From Kineococcus terrestris (GTDB taxonomy: Bacteria; Actinomycetota; Actinomycetes; Actinomycetales; Kineococcaceae), in the NCBI RefSeq assembly GCF_041020765.1, contig NZ_JBEUEJ010000009.1: a DNA stretch of 64,000 bases. One strand, given 5' to 3'. A program made the translations under genes and the position numbers. Under the pieces are notes generated by a model, which did no database searches, was not told the origin of the DNA, and saw only the letters and a list, made by a program, of their open reading frames with translations. Shown piece after piece: positions 8,654-18,406 of this stretch. Numbering within the stretch: position 1 is the stretch's first letter; every line of letters begins with the position of its first letter.

Positions 8654-8740
8654 AAGTCTCCCCGGCGCCCCCGCGGCCCGAGGAGCAGCGCCGACGAGCC
8701 GGACCCCCCGACGACCCGCCGACGACGGAGAGCAGCCACC

Positions 8741-9163
8741 GTGAGCAGCAGGACCGACGACGTGTTCAGCGTCGTCCCCCGGCGCTCGCTGCCCGTCGTG
8801 GCGGGAGCCGCGCTCCTGGTCACCGGCGCCGCCGCGCTCAGCGCCGGTGCGGCCGCCGCGGTGAGCGCCCTGGTCGGCGGCGCCCTGGCCACGGCCTTCC
8901 TGGCCTCCACCTATCTGCTGCTGCGCGTCCTCAAGCACGTCGACGTGACGATGCACCTCGCGGTCGCGCTGTCCGTCTACCTGCTGAAGGTCAGCGTGCT
9001 GGCCGGCGGCGTCCTGGCGCTGAGCTCGCGCAGCGACCTGCTCGGCGGCTGGGTCGCCGGCACCGCCGCGGTCTGCGCGGTGGCGTGGGTCGTGGCCGAG
9101 GTGCGGGCGTTCACCCGCCTGCGGCTGCCGGTCTTCACCCTCCACGGCGGTGACGCCCGGTGA
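8741..9163 (+). CDS. atpI: AtpI-like ATP synthase accessory membrane protein
   Basis: 140 residues with four hydrophobic helices (about 16-36, 38-60, 74-95, 100-120), matching the short membrane protein encoded between wecA and atpB in actinobacteria. Related AtpI proteins help assemble the c-ring or act in Mg2+ uptake; the exact role in this phylum is not settled. I chose GTG 8741, with GGAG ten bases upstream. GTG 8639 behind a strong AGGAGGTG would add 34 Arg/Pro-rich residues encoded by atypical codons, so I treat that stretch as leader. It is first in the ATP synthase operon. Confidence 0.75.
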   Translation: MSSRTDDVFSVVPRRSLPVVAGAALLVTGAAALSAGAAAAVSALVGGALATAFLASTYLLLRVLKHVDVTMHLAVALSVYLLKVSVLAGGVLALSSRSDLLGGWVAGTAAVCAVAWVVAEVRAFTRLRLPVFTLHGGDAR

Positions 9164-9220
9164 ACCCGGCGGACCCGGCGCGGTCGGCGGCCGCGCGCCC
9201 CTGTTACCGTTCCGCGCACC

Positions 9221-9475
9221 ATGCCTGCGCAGGACGACCCCACCCCTCCCGCACCGCGGCCGTCGTCGCCGGAGCCGGTCGAGCAGGACGCGCGCCGCGA
9301 CAGCGACACGGCGTGGAACTCGGTCTCCTACCTGATGACCGGCATCTTCGGCGGGGCGCTGGCCGGGTGGGCGCTCGACCGCTGGCTGGGCACCGCGTTC
9401 CTGACGCCGGTGCTGCTGCTGGCCGGAGCGGCGTCCACCGTCTACTACGTCTGGTTCCGGTACGGTTCGCGCTGA
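9221..9475 (+). CDS. AtpZ-like small membrane protein of the ATP synthase operon
   Basis: 84 residues: a hydrophilic Pro-rich N-terminus, then two hydrophobic helices (about 37-55 and 60-78) with AWNSVSYLMTGIFGGALAGWALDRWLG, the pattern of AtpZ/F0F1 subunit I proteins (Gly-rich first helix, conserved W-x-x-D-x-x-L-G). It lies between the atpI-like gene and atpB. A TACCGT hexamer at 9205-9210 is ten bases before the ATG and there is no ribosome binding site. Such proteins are thought to assist c-ring or Mg2+ handling, which is family knowledge rather than something seen here. Confidence 0.8.
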   Translation: MPAQDDPTPPAPRPSSPEPVEQDARRDSDTAWNSVSYLMTGIFGGALAGWALDRWLGTAFLTPVLLLAGAASTVYYVWFRYGSR

Positions 9476-9565
9476 GCCTGAGGAGCCCGGGGTGCTGACG
9501 ACGTCGCCCGCCCCGCAGCACCACCACACCCGTTCCCACACCGGCGTTCGTACGGAGGAGAGGCA

Positions 9566-10351
9566 GTGACCCTGCAGGCGTTGGCCGCGACAGGCGGTTT
9601 CGAGGCGCCCGGCGTCAAGGACTTCTGGCAGCCGCTGGTCGGCGACGGCAACTGGGCGCTGACCCGGTCCTCCTTCGTCTTCGCCATCCTCGCGGTCCTG
9701 CTGGGCGTCGTCCTGGTCGCTGCCACGCGCAAGCTCTCCGTGGTGCCCAGCAAGGGCCAGTTCATCACCGAGAGCTTCTACGGCTTCGTCCGCAACGGCG
9801 TCGCGCGCGACATCATCGGGTCGAAGGAGTTCCTGCGCTTCGTCCCGCTGCTGTTCACGATGTTCGTGCTGATCCTGGCCAACAACCTGGTCGGCGTCAT
9901 CCCGCCGGTGATGTTCCCGACGAACAGCCGCATCGCCTTCCCCCTCGCGCTGACGATCGTCGTGTACCTGACGTACCACATCGTCGCGGTGCAGCGGAAG
10001 GGCGGCATCGGCTACCTCAAGAGCCTCATGCCGCCGGGCGTGCCCGGCTACATCGCGCCGCTGGTGTACGTCCTGGAGCTGCTGACGTACTTCGTCACGC
10101 GGCCCTTCACCCTGGCCCTGCGACTGTTCGCGAACATGTTCGCGGGCCACATGCTCATCCTCGTCCTCGTCCTGGGCGGGGAGTACCTGCTGCTGCACAC
10201 GAGCGGGTTCCTCCCGGTGACCGGCGTCGTCGCCTTCGTCTTCAGCATCGTCATGCTCTTCTTCGAGCTGCTGATCCAGGTGCTGCAGGCGTACGTCTTC
10301 ACGCTGCTCACCGCCACCTACATCGCCGGCGCCATCGCCGACGAGCACTGA
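9566..10351 (+). CDS. atpB: ATP synthase F0 subunit a
   Basis: Membrane stator subunit that forms the two proton half-channels. 261 residues with five to six hydrophobic helices. The essential arginine lies in RPFTLALRLFANMFAGH, and the conserved penultimate-helix sequence LLIQVLQAYVFTLLTATYI is present. GTG start with GGAGGAGAGG about five bases upstream. It has the normal length for an actinobacterial subunit a. A 90-base gap separates it from the AtpZ-like gene; atpE follows after 64 bases. Confidence 0.97.
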   Translation: MTLQALAATGGFEAPGVKDFWQPLVGDGNWALTRSSFVFAILAVLLGVVLVAATRKLSVVPSKGQFITESFYGFVRNGVARDIIGSKEFLRFVPLLFTMFVLILANNLVGVIPPVMFPTNSRIAFPLALTIVVYLTYHIVAVQRKGGIGYLKSLMPPGVPGYIAPLVYVLELLTYFVTRPFTLALRLFANMFAGHMLILVLVLGGEYLLLHTSGFLPVTGVVAFVFSIVMLFFELLIQVLQAYVFTLLTATYIAGAIADEH

Positions 10352-10415
10352 CCCACCGCCCGACCCCGACCCGCGGCGCACCTGCGCCGCGGACCGAGAA
10401 GAGAGAAAGAGGACC

Positions 10416-10619
10416 ATGGAAGGCAGCCTGAACGCCATCGGTTACGGCCTCGCGGCCATCGGCCCCGCGATCGCCGTCGGCCTCATCTTCGCCGCGTACA
10501 TCAACGGCGTGGCCCGTCAGCCCGAGTCGCGCGGCATGCTGCAGCCGATCGCCATCCTGGGCTTCGCGCTCGCGGAGGCCCTCGCGCTGCTGGGCTTCGT
10601 GCTCGCGTTCATCCTCTGA
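10416..10619 (+). CDS. atpE: ATP synthase F0 subunit c
   Basis: Proteolipid of the rotor ring: 67 residues, two hydrophobic helices joined by the polar loop NGVARQPESRG. The proton-carrying carboxylate is E54 in GFALAEALALLGF. The residue after it is alanine and the Na+-site Gln/Ser/Thr signature is absent, so proton coupling is expected. Helix 1 carries a relaxed glycine pattern (GYGLAAIGPAIAVG). ATG start with GAGAAAGAGG upstream. Confidence 0.97.
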   Translation: MEGSLNAIGYGLAAIGPAIAVGLIFAAYINGVARQPESRGMLQPIAILGFALAEALALLGFVLAFIL

Positions 10620-10663
10620 CGTCCGCCTGACCACCCACCCGTGAGCCTCATCGAGGAGCTGCC

Positions 10664-11236
10664 GTGCCAGCCTTGATCATGGAAGCGGCCACCGAGGAAG
10701 GCGGCTTCTGGGAGAACGCGTACCCGATCATCCCGCACCCCGCGGAGCTGATCGTCGGTCTGGTCTTCCTCGCCATCCTGTACTTCCTGGTGTCGAAGCT
10801 CGTCGTGCCGCGCCTCGAGACGGCCTTCGAGGAGCGTCGCGCGGCCATCGAGGGCGGCGTGGAGAAGGCCGAGCGCGCTCAGGCCGAGGCCAACGCCGCG
10901 CTGGAGGAGTACAAGGCCCAGCTCGCCGACGCGCGCGGCGAGGCCAACCGCATCCGCGAGGACGCGCGCCGCCAGGGCGCGCAGATCGTGGCGGAGATGC
11001 GCGAGCAGGCGCAGGCCGAGGCCGAGCGCATCACCACCTCGGCCCGCGCGACCATCGAGGCGGAGCGCCAGCAGGCGGCCGCGTCGCTGCGCGCGGAGGT
11101 CGGCCGCCTGGCGACCGACCTGGCCTCGCGCATCGTCGGCGAGTCCCTGCAGGAGCCGGCCCGCCAGTCCGGCGTGGTCGACCGCTTCCTCGCCGAGGTC
11201 GAGCGCGGCGAGACCACGGGGGCGACGCGTCGATGA
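10664..11236 (+). CDS. atpF: ATP synthase F0 subunit b
   Basis: Peripheral-stalk subunit of 190 residues: a short N-terminus, one membrane helix near residues 25-46 (LIVGLVFLAILYFLVSKLVV), then a long Ala/Glu/Arg-rich helix that would form the b-dimer coiled coil. GTG start; AGGAG lies about eight bases upstream. The stop overlaps atpH by four bases (ATGA). Here b and delta are separate proteins, unlike the fused b-delta protein of mycobacteria. Confidence 0.96.
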   Translation: MPALIMEAATEEGGFWENAYPIIPHPAELIVGLVFLAILYFLVSKLVVPRLETAFEERRAAIEGGVEKAERAQAEANAALEEYKAQLADARGEANRIREDARRQGAQIVAEMREQAQAEAERITTSARATIEAERQQAAASLRAEVGRLATDLASRIVGESLQEPARQSGVVDRFLAEVERGETTGATRR

Positions 11237-12057
11237 GCCTCGACTCCGGTTCGGCGAGGGCGAGCCTCGCCGCCGCCCGCGAGGTCCTCGAGCGCCAGCT
11301 GGCGCTCGAGGGGGCCGACCCCGGCCGGGCCGGGGACGACCTCTTCGCGCTGACCTCCCTGCTCGACGAGTCCATCGGGCTGCGCCGGTCCCTGTCGGAC
11401 CCGGCGCGCCCGGCGGAGGGCAAGGCCGACTTCGTGCGGCGCACCTTCACCGGCCGCGTCTCGGCGCCGGCCGTGGAGGCGCTGGCCGCGCTGGCGGCCG
11501 GCCGCTGGACGTCCGCCCGGGACCTGGCCGACGCCACCGAGCGCCTTGCGGTGCTCGCCGTCGTCGCCCAGGCCGAGCGGGCCGGGCGCGGCGAGGCCCT
11601 CGAGGACGAGCTGTTCCGCTTCTCGCGGATCATCGCCGGCAACCCGGCGCTGCGCGACGCCCTGGCCGACCGCACCGCGCCCGCGGCCAACCGCGCCTCC
11701 CTGGCGGCGCGGCTGCTCGTGGGCAGGGCCTCCCCGGAGGCCGTGCAGCTGGCCCGCCGCGTCGCCGCGTCCTCGCGCGGCGTGCGGGCCGAGCGGCTGC
11801 TGGAGGAGTACGTCGAGGTGGTGGCCGAGAGCCGCCGCCAGCTCGTCGCGCACGTCGTGACGGCCCAGCCGCTGAGCGACGCCCAGCGCGAGCGCCTCGC
11901 CGCCGCGCTGGGCCGCCAGTACGGCCGTCCGGTGCGCCTGAACGTGGACGTGGACGCCTCCCTGGTGGGCGGGCTGCGCGTGAGCGTCGGCGACGACGTG
12001 ATCGACGGCGCCGTCTCCACCCGCCTGGAGGAGGCCCGCCGCCGCCTGGCGGGCTGA
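11233..12057 (+). CDS. atpH: ATP synthase F1 subunit delta
   Basis: Links F1 to the b stalk. 274 residues, the long actinobacterial form (E. coli delta is about 177). The C-terminal half carries the OSCP/delta signature near VGGLRVSVGDDVIDGAVSTRLEEARRRL, and the N-terminal half is an Ala/Arg-rich helical bundle. The ATG overlaps the atpF stop. A 238-base gap then separates it from atpA, the longest break inside this operon. Confidence 0.95.
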   Translation: MSLDSGSARASLAAAREVLERQLALEGADPGRAGDDLFALTSLLDESIGLRRSLSDPARPAEGKADFVRRTFTGRVSAPAVEALAALAAGRWTSARDLADATERLAVLAVVAQAERAGRGEALEDELFRFSRIIAGNPALRDALADRTAPAANRASLAARLLVGRASPEAVQLARRVAASSRGVRAERLLEEYVEVVAESRRQLVAHVVTAQPLSDAQRERLAAALGRQYGRPVRLNVDVDASLVGGLRVSVGDDVIDGAVSTRLEEARRRLAG

Positions 12058-12295
12058 GCGCACGACCTGCGCACGCAGCAGCGCGGCGGGCGGGGGAGAA
12101 TGAGCGGGAGACCACCGGCGAGGCCGGCACCGGGCACCGCCGCCGACCCCGCCCGCCGGACGCGCGCAGCAGGACAGCAGCACCTCGGCGAGGCTCCGCA
12201 GCGCAGCAGGACCGAGCACGACCGGCAGGACCAGCAGGACCCGCACCACCCCGCACGACCCAGCAGCAGGACCGAGAAGGAGAGCAGGGCACCCC
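12058..12295 (+). repeat. Repeat-bearing leader between atpH and atpA
   Basis: No credible gene is seen. The region is rich in GCAGCAGGAC units: 12166-12175, and the longer GCAGCAGGACCGAG at both 12203-12216 and 12263-12276, exactly 60 bases apart. A good AAGGAGAG ribosome binding site precedes the atpA ATG at 12296. It may be an untranslated leader that adjusts alpha-subunit synthesis, or neutral low-complexity sequence. Confidence 0.55.
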
Positions 12296-13948
12296 ATGGC
12301 CGAGCTGACCATCCGCCCGGAGGAGATCCGGGACGCTCTCGACGCCTTCGTGGCGTCGTACGACCCCGGGACCGCCGCGCGCGAGGAGGTCGGTCGCGTC
12401 GTCGACGCCGGTGACGGCATCGCCCACGTCGAGGGCCTGCCCTCGGTCATGGCGAACGAGCTGCTGCGCTTCCAGGACGGCACCCTCGGCCTGGCGCAGA
12501 ACCTCGACGTGCGCGACATCGGTGTCATCGTCCTGGGCGAGTACGCCGGCATCGAGGAGGGCCAGGAGGTCCACCGCACCGGCGAGGTCCTGTCCGTGCC
12601 CGTCGGCGACGCCTTCCTGGGCCGCGTCGTGGACCCGCTGGGCCAGCCCATCGACGGCCTGGGCGCCGTCGAGGCCGAGACCCGCCGCGCCCTGGAGCTG
12701 CAGGCCCCCTCGGTCGTGCAGCGCCAGGAGGTCCGCGAGCCCCTGCAGACCGGCATCAAGGCCATCGACGCCATGACGCCGATCGGCCGCGGCCAGCGCC
12801 AGCTGATCATCGGTGACCGCCAGACCGGCAAGACGGCCATCGCGATCGACACGATCCTGAACCAGAAGGCCAACTGGGAGTCCGGCGACCCCAAGAAGCA
12901 GGTCCGCTGCATCTACGTCGCGATCGGCCAGAAGGGCTCCACGATCGCCTCGGTGCGCCGCTCGCTGGAGGAGGCGGGCGCGATGGAGTACACGACCATC
13001 GTCGCCGCCCCGGCCTCCGACCCGGCCGGCTTCAAGTACCTGGCCCCCTACACCGGCTCGGCCATCGGCCAGCACTGGATGTACGACGGCAAGCACGTCC
13101 TCATCGTCTTCGACGACCTGTCCAAGCAGGCCGAGGCCTACCGCGCGGTGTCGCTGCTGCTGCGCCGCCCGCCGGGCCGCGAGGCGTACCCCGGTGACGT
13201 CTTCTACCTGCACTCCCGCCTGCTGGAGCGCTGCGCGAAGCTGTCCGACGAGCTCGGCGCCGGGTCGATGACGGGTCTGCCCTTCATCGAGACCAAGGGC
13301 AACGACGTCTCGGCGTACATCCCGACCAACGTCATCTCGATCACGGACGGGCAGATCTTCCTGCAGTCCGACCTCTTCAACGCCAACCAGCGCCCCGCCA
13401 TCGACGTCGGCATCTCGGTGTCCCGCGTCGGCGGCGCCGCGCAGACCAAGGCGATGAAGGGCGTGTCCGGCACGCTGAAGCTGGACCTGGCCCAGTACCG
13501 CTCGATGGAGGCGTTCGCGATGTTCGCCTCCGACCTGGACCAGGCCTCGCGCAACCAGCTCGCCCGCGGCAGCCGCCTCGTCGAGCTGCTCAAGCAGCCG
13601 CAGTACTCCCCGTTCCCGGTCGAGGAGCAGGTCGTGTCCATCTGGGCCGGCACCAACGGCCACCTGGACTCCATCGCGGTCAGCGACATCGGCCGCTTCG
13701 AGCGCGAGTTCCTGGACCACCTGCGCCGCGAGCACGGCGACGTCCTGGCGGGCATCCGCGAGTCGGGCAAGTTCGAGGACGGCGCCAAGGAGTCCCTGGC
13801 CCGGGCGATCTCCGACTTCAAGCAGCAGTTCTCCTCCAGCGAGGAGGCCGCCCCCGTGGAGTCCGACGAGCCGGCCGCCGACGCCGACGACGTGTCCCAG
13901 GAGCAGATCACCACCCGCCGGGGCGCCACGGCCGCCCGCCGCGGCTGA
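12296..13948 (+). CDS. atpA: ATP synthase F1 subunit alpha
   Basis: Non-catalytic nucleotide-binding subunit of the F1 hexamer. 550 residues. It has the N-terminal beta barrel, Walker A GDRQTGKT at residues 173-180, Walker B HVLIVFDDL and the alpha-subunit signature PGREAYPGDVFYLHSRLLER. The C-terminus has a Glu/Ala/Asp-rich extension of about 30 residues beyond the E. coli length, as in other actinobacteria. ATG 12296 follows AAGGAGAG. Confidence 0.98.
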   Translation: MAELTIRPEEIRDALDAFVASYDPGTAAREEVGRVVDAGDGIAHVEGLPSVMANELLRFQDGTLGLAQNLDVRDIGVIVLGEYAGIEEGQEVHRTGEVLSVPVGDAFLGRVVDPLGQPIDGLGAVEAETRRALELQAPSVVQRQEVREPLQTGIKAIDAMTPIGRGQRQLIIGDRQTGKTAIAIDTILNQKANWESGDPKKQVRCIYVAIGQKGSTIASVRRSLEEAGAMEYTTIVAAPASDPAGFKYLAPYTGSAIGQHWMYDGKHVLIVFDDLSKQAEAYRAVSLLLRRPPGREAYPGDVFYLHSRLLERCAKLSDELGAGSMTGLPFIETKGNDVSAYIPTNVISITDGQIFLQSDLFNANQRPAIDVGISVSRVGGAAQTKAMKGVSGTLKLDLAQYRSMEAFAMFASDLDQASRNQLARGSRLVELLKQPQYSPFPVEEQVVSIWAGTNGHLDSIAVSDIGRFEREFLDHLRREHGDVLAGIRESGKFEDGAKESLARAISDFKQQFSSSEEAAPVESDEPAADADDVSQEQITTRRGATAARRG

Positions 13949-13994
13949 GCACGCTGCACCGGGACCGGGCGGACGCGAGGAAGAGGAGAACGAC

Positions 13995-14927
13995 GTGGCA
14001 GGCGAGCTGAGGGCCTACCGGCAGCAGATCCGCTCGGTCCAGGCGACGAAGAAGATCACCCGGGCGATGGAGCTCATCGCCGCCTCGCGCATCGTCAAGG
14101 CGCAGGCGGCGGTGCGGGCCTCCACCCCGTACGCGCGGGCGCTGACGCGGGCGGTGTCGGCGGCGGCGTCCAACTCGAACGACCTCGAGCACCCGCTCAT
14201 CACGGAGAAGGAGCAGGTGCGCCGCGCCGCGGTGCTCCTGTGCTCCTCCGACCGCGGTCTGGCGGGCGCCTACTCGGCGAACGTGCTGCGCGAGGGCGAG
14301 CGCCTGACCTCGCTGCTGCGCGAGGAGGGCAAGGAGGTCGCGCCCTACCTCGTCGGCCGCAAGGCCAGCGGCTACTACCGCTTCCGCCGCCGCACGGTGA
14401 CCGAGGAGTGGGTCGGCTTCTCCGAGAGCCCGCAGTTCTCCGACGCCAAGGCCATCGGCGACCGCCTCGTCGAGGACTTCGGCAAGGAGCACGAGGAGGG
14501 CGGCGTCGACGAGATCCACGTCGTCTACACGCACTTCGTCAGCATGGTCACCCAGGAGGTCCGGGTGGTCCGCCTGCTGCCGCTGGAGGTCGTCGAGGGC
14601 GTCGAGACGTCCTCCGCGGCCGGCGACGGCAGCGGTGGCGGCGAGCTGGAGCCGCTGTACGACTTCGAGCCGGGCCCCGACGAGGTGCTCGACGCGCTGC
14701 TGCCCAAGTACGTGAACAGCCGCATCTACAACTGCCTCCTGCAGGCGTCGGCCTCGGAGCTCGCGGCCCGCCAGCGGGCCATGAAGTCCGCCACCGACAA
14801 CGCGGACGAGCTGGTCAAGAAGCTGACCCGGCTCGCCAACAACGCGCGCCAGGCGGAGATCACCCAGGAGATCACCGAGATCGTCGGCGGCGCGGACGCG
14901 CTGGCGGCCTCGGGCGCCGACCGCTGA
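13995..14927 (+). CDS. atpG: ATP synthase F1 subunit gamma
   Basis: Central rotor shaft, 310 residues. The N-terminal helix (LRAYRQQIRSVQATKKITRAMELIAASRI) and the C-terminal helix (ASELAARQRAMKSATDNADELV...ITQEITEIVGGA) form the coiled-coil axle. Between them is the Rossmann-like domain with LLCSSDRGLAGAYSANV. A Gly/Ser-rich insert (SSAAGDGSGGGELEPLYDF, residues about 208-228) matches the extra loop of actinobacterial gamma subunits. GTG start with GAGGAAGAGGAG upstream. Confidence 0.97.
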   Translation: MAGELRAYRQQIRSVQATKKITRAMELIAASRIVKAQAAVRASTPYARALTRAVSAAASNSNDLEHPLITEKEQVRRAAVLLCSSDRGLAGAYSANVLREGERLTSLLREEGKEVAPYLVGRKASGYYRFRRRTVTEEWVGFSESPQFSDAKAIGDRLVEDFGKEHEEGGVDEIHVVYTHFVSMVTQEVRVVRLLPLEVVEGVETSSAAGDGSGGGELEPLYDFEPGPDEVLDALLPKYVNSRIYNCLLQASASELAARQRAMKSATDNADELVKKLTRLANNARQAEITQEITEIVGGADALAASGADR

Positions 14928-14978
14928 GCCCGCCCGCCCCGACACGCCCCAGATGCTGAAGGAACCGAGGAGCCGTTC

Positions 14979-16441
<1,463 letters not shown>

Positions 16442-16442
<1 letters not shown>

Positions 16443-16714
16443 TGCCCCTGCAGGTCGAGCTCGTCGCCGCCGACCGCTCGGTGTGGTCGGGGGAGGCCTC
16501 GCTGGTGCGCGCCCGCACCACCGAGGGCGACATCGGGATCATGGCCGGTCACGAGCCGCTGCTCGCGGTGCTGGGCGCCGGTGAGGTCCACATCTCCGGC
16601 GCCGGCTCGGACGGCCTGACGGCCACCGTGGACGGCGGGTTCTTCTCCGTCGACCACGACCGGGTCACCATCGTCGCCGAGTCGGTCGACGTCGGCTCCG
16701 GACCGGGTCGCTGA
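16442..16714 (+). CDS. atpC: ATP synthase F1 subunit epsilon (short form)
   Basis: 90 residues: only the N-terminal beta-sandwich (MPLQVELVAADRSVWSGEAS...EGDIGIMAGHEPLLAVLGAG) is present. The C-terminal two-helix inhibitory domain of the E. coli subunit (about 139 residues) is missing, so ATPase inhibition by an extended epsilon C-terminus is not expected. The ATG overlaps the atpD stop by one base. It is the last recognised subunit of the operon; a DUF2550 gene follows 38 bases later. Confidence 0.94.
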
Positions 16715-16752
16715 GCCCCGGTCGCTGACGGACGAGCTGCCGGAGGAGCCGC

Positions 16753-17205
16753 GTGCGGGAACTGCTGATCTCCCTGGAGATCGCCGGCGCCTGCGCGCTG
16801 CTCCTGCTGCTCACGCTCGTCCTCGTCGTGCTGCGCCGCCGCCGCCTGGAGCGGCGGCTCGGCACGTTCGACTGCTCGGTGCGCCGCCCGGCCGCCGGTC
16901 ACGGCCGCTGGGCCCTCGGGGTGGCCGCCTACCGCTCCGACCGCCTCGACTGGTACCGCACCTTCTCGCTGTCCCCGCGCCCCTCGTGCTCCTACGCACG
17001 GGGGGCGCTCGACGTGGTGGGCCGGCGCGACCCCGACGAGCAGGAGGCGGTGGCGGTGCAGCCGGGCGCGATCGTCGTCGAGTGCCGCCTGCGCGAGGGG
17101 CTCCTGGCCACCGACCTGGAGCTGGCGATGGGCGAGGACGCCTACACCGGCTTCGCCTCGTGGCTGGAGTCCGCCCCGCCGGGGCAGAACGTCAACGTGG
17201 CCTGA
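16753..17205 (+). CDS. DUF2550 membrane-anchored protein
   Basis: 150 residues. One N-terminal membrane helix (residues about 4-28) is followed by an RRRRLERR stop-transfer and a soluble domain with GTFDCSVR, WALGVAAYRSDRLDWYRTFSLSPRP and a C-terminal GEDAYTGFASWLES. This matches the DUF2550 family found directly after atpC in actinobacteria. The function is unknown; the constant position suggests co-expression with ATP synthase. GTG start with GGAGGAG about five bases upstream. Convergent with the next gene. Confidence 0.85.
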   Translation: MRELLISLEIAGACALLLLLTLVLVVLRRRRLERRLGTFDCSVRRPAAGHGRWALGVAAYRSDRLDWYRTFSLSPRPSCSYARGALDVVGRRDPDEQEAVAVQPGAIVVECRLREGLLATDLELAMGEDAYTGFASWLESAPPGQNVNVA

Positions 17206-17244
17206 GCCCCCGCGGACGGGGCCCCGGGGACGGGTGCGGGTGCG

Positions 17245-17613
17245 TCAGCCGCGCGGCGCGGGCGGGCGGCCTTCACCGGCCAGCACCGCGCGGGCGATGC
17301 TCGCCTCCGAGGGGAAGACCATGACGCGCGGGCCCTCCGTCGTGGGGGCCAGGGTGGCGCGGATGCCGGCGTCCAGGAGGGTGCGGCGCTGCACCTCGGC
17401 CTCGATGAACGTCTCGGGCGCGGAGACGGCCTCCAGCAGCCCGTACTCGTCGCTGCCGCCCCGCTCGGGCCGGCGCTCGACGAGGGAGTGCCCGCGCGAG
17501 AACGTCCAGCGCAGCAGCACGACGAGGACCCCCACGGCGAGGAAGGCGATGGTGGGCCCGACCGCGTAGGAGTAGGAGCCGAAGGCCGAGGACCACGAGG
17601 CGAAGGCCGACAC
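17245..17613 (-). CDS. Small single-helix membrane protein, function unknown
   Basis: 122 residues from GTG 17613. A membrane helix at about residues 16-36 (YAVGPTIAFLAVGVLVVLLRW), then a soluble tail with EAEVQRRTLLDAGIRATLAPTTEGPRVMVFPSEASIARAVL. The tail recalls the pattern of DUF2007-type small domains, but that is only an impression. A GACACT hexamer ends six bases upstream of GTG 17613, supporting this start over GTG 17628. Tail-to-tail with the DUF2550 gene. Confidence 0.6.
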   Translation of the reverse strand: MSAFASWSSAFGSYSYAVGPTIAFLAVGVLVVLLRWTFSRGHSLVERRPERGGSDEYGLLEAVSAPETFIEAEVQRRTLLDAGIRATLAPTTEGPRVMVFPSEASIARAVLAGEGRPPAPRG

Positions 17614-17935
17614 GGCTCCAGTGTCCACCCGTGCGCCGCGCCCGCCAGCCCCTCCGCCGGCACTCTCGCCGACCTCCCGCCCACGCTGCGGGCGGCCCGG
17701 CGGCCGCGGCGTCTCGGCCAGGTCACCATTGGGCAACGCTGGCGGTGATGTCACCCGTCCAGCCGTCATCGGTGGCACTGTGTGATCACGGTGGATACCG
17801 AACGTCACGGTGTTCGCGGACCACGACGAGCGGCGCGCGACGCCGCGTGGTGCTCGTCGACGACCGCGTGCAACCGGACGGCGCTCCGCCGCGTCTGAGC
17901 CGGAGACCACGACCGGCGTCCTCGGGGGAGGAAGA
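17614..17935. other. Divergent intergenic region with short palindromes
   Basis: No gene seen. It holds GTGATCAC (17782-17789) and the spaced pair CGAAC / GTTCG around 17800-17815. The STAS gene downstream has its own ribosome binding site (GGGGGAGGAAGA), so at least one promoter should lie here. I cannot assign a sigma factor. Confidence 0.4.
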
Positions 17936-18406
17936 ATGGCGATCCAGGTCGCTGAGCGATCGGTGGGGCGCGTCGCGCTCGAGGCCGCCGACGAGATCGC
18001 GGCCCGCCGCGCCGCCCGGGCCGGTGCCCGCGGGGCCGTGCGCGGCGCCGCGGTGGTCGAGGCCGTGCCCGGTCAGGTCGTCCACGTGTCGGGGCACCTC
18101 GACGTCGCCTCGGTGCCCGACGTGCGCGTGCGGCTGCACGCCGCGCTCGACGCCGGCACCGGGGACCTGCTGGCCCACCTGGACGAGGCCGTCGTGGCCG
18201 ACGCCACCGGGCTGGGCGTCCTGGTGGGCGCCCACCGCCGGGCCCAGCGCGTGGGCCGCCGCCTCGTGCTGGCCGGGGTGCCGCTGACCACGTGGCGCCT
18301 GCTGCGGGTGACCAAGCTGCACCGCGTGCTCGTGCTCGCCGACGACGAGCGGGCCGCTCAGAACAGGCGGGCGCTGCCGTCGTCGATGCCGCGCAAGGCG
18401 TCGTAG
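17936..18406 (+). CDS. STAS-domain protein (anti-anti-sigma-like)
   Basis: 156 residues; ATG 17936 with GGGGGAGGAAGA just upstream. Residues about 45-130 form a STAS domain: VVHVSGHLDVASVPDVRVRLHAAL, a conserved Asp/Leu strand, ADATGLGVLVGAHRRAQRVGRRLVLAG and a terminal segment with LHRVLVL. In anti-sigma factor antagonists the position before GLG is a phosphorylatable serine; here it is threonine (DATGLG). No anti-sigma kinase gene is nearby. The gene ends 49 bases inside the convergent nucS coding region. Confidence 0.8.
   Translation: MAIQVAERSVGRVALEAADEIAARRAARAGARGAVRGAAVVEAVPGQVVHVSGHLDVASVPDVRVRLHAALDAGTGDLLAHLDEAVVADATGLGVLVGAHRRAQRVGRRLVLAGVPLTTWRLLRVTKLHRVLVLADDERAAQNRRALPSSMPRKAS

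Noticed and set aside
2800..8910. A minus-strand open frame of about 2,000 codons opposite prfA to wecA
   Set aside because: Very high GC makes stop codons rare in antisense frames. The plus strand is filled with recognised genes and the antisense translation is low-complexity Arg/Gly/Pro sequence.
17798..17818. CGAAC...GTTCG pair resembling an SOS/LexA box
   Set aside because: The actinobacterial LexA box needs CGAAC-N4-GTTCG; here the arms are eight bases apart.
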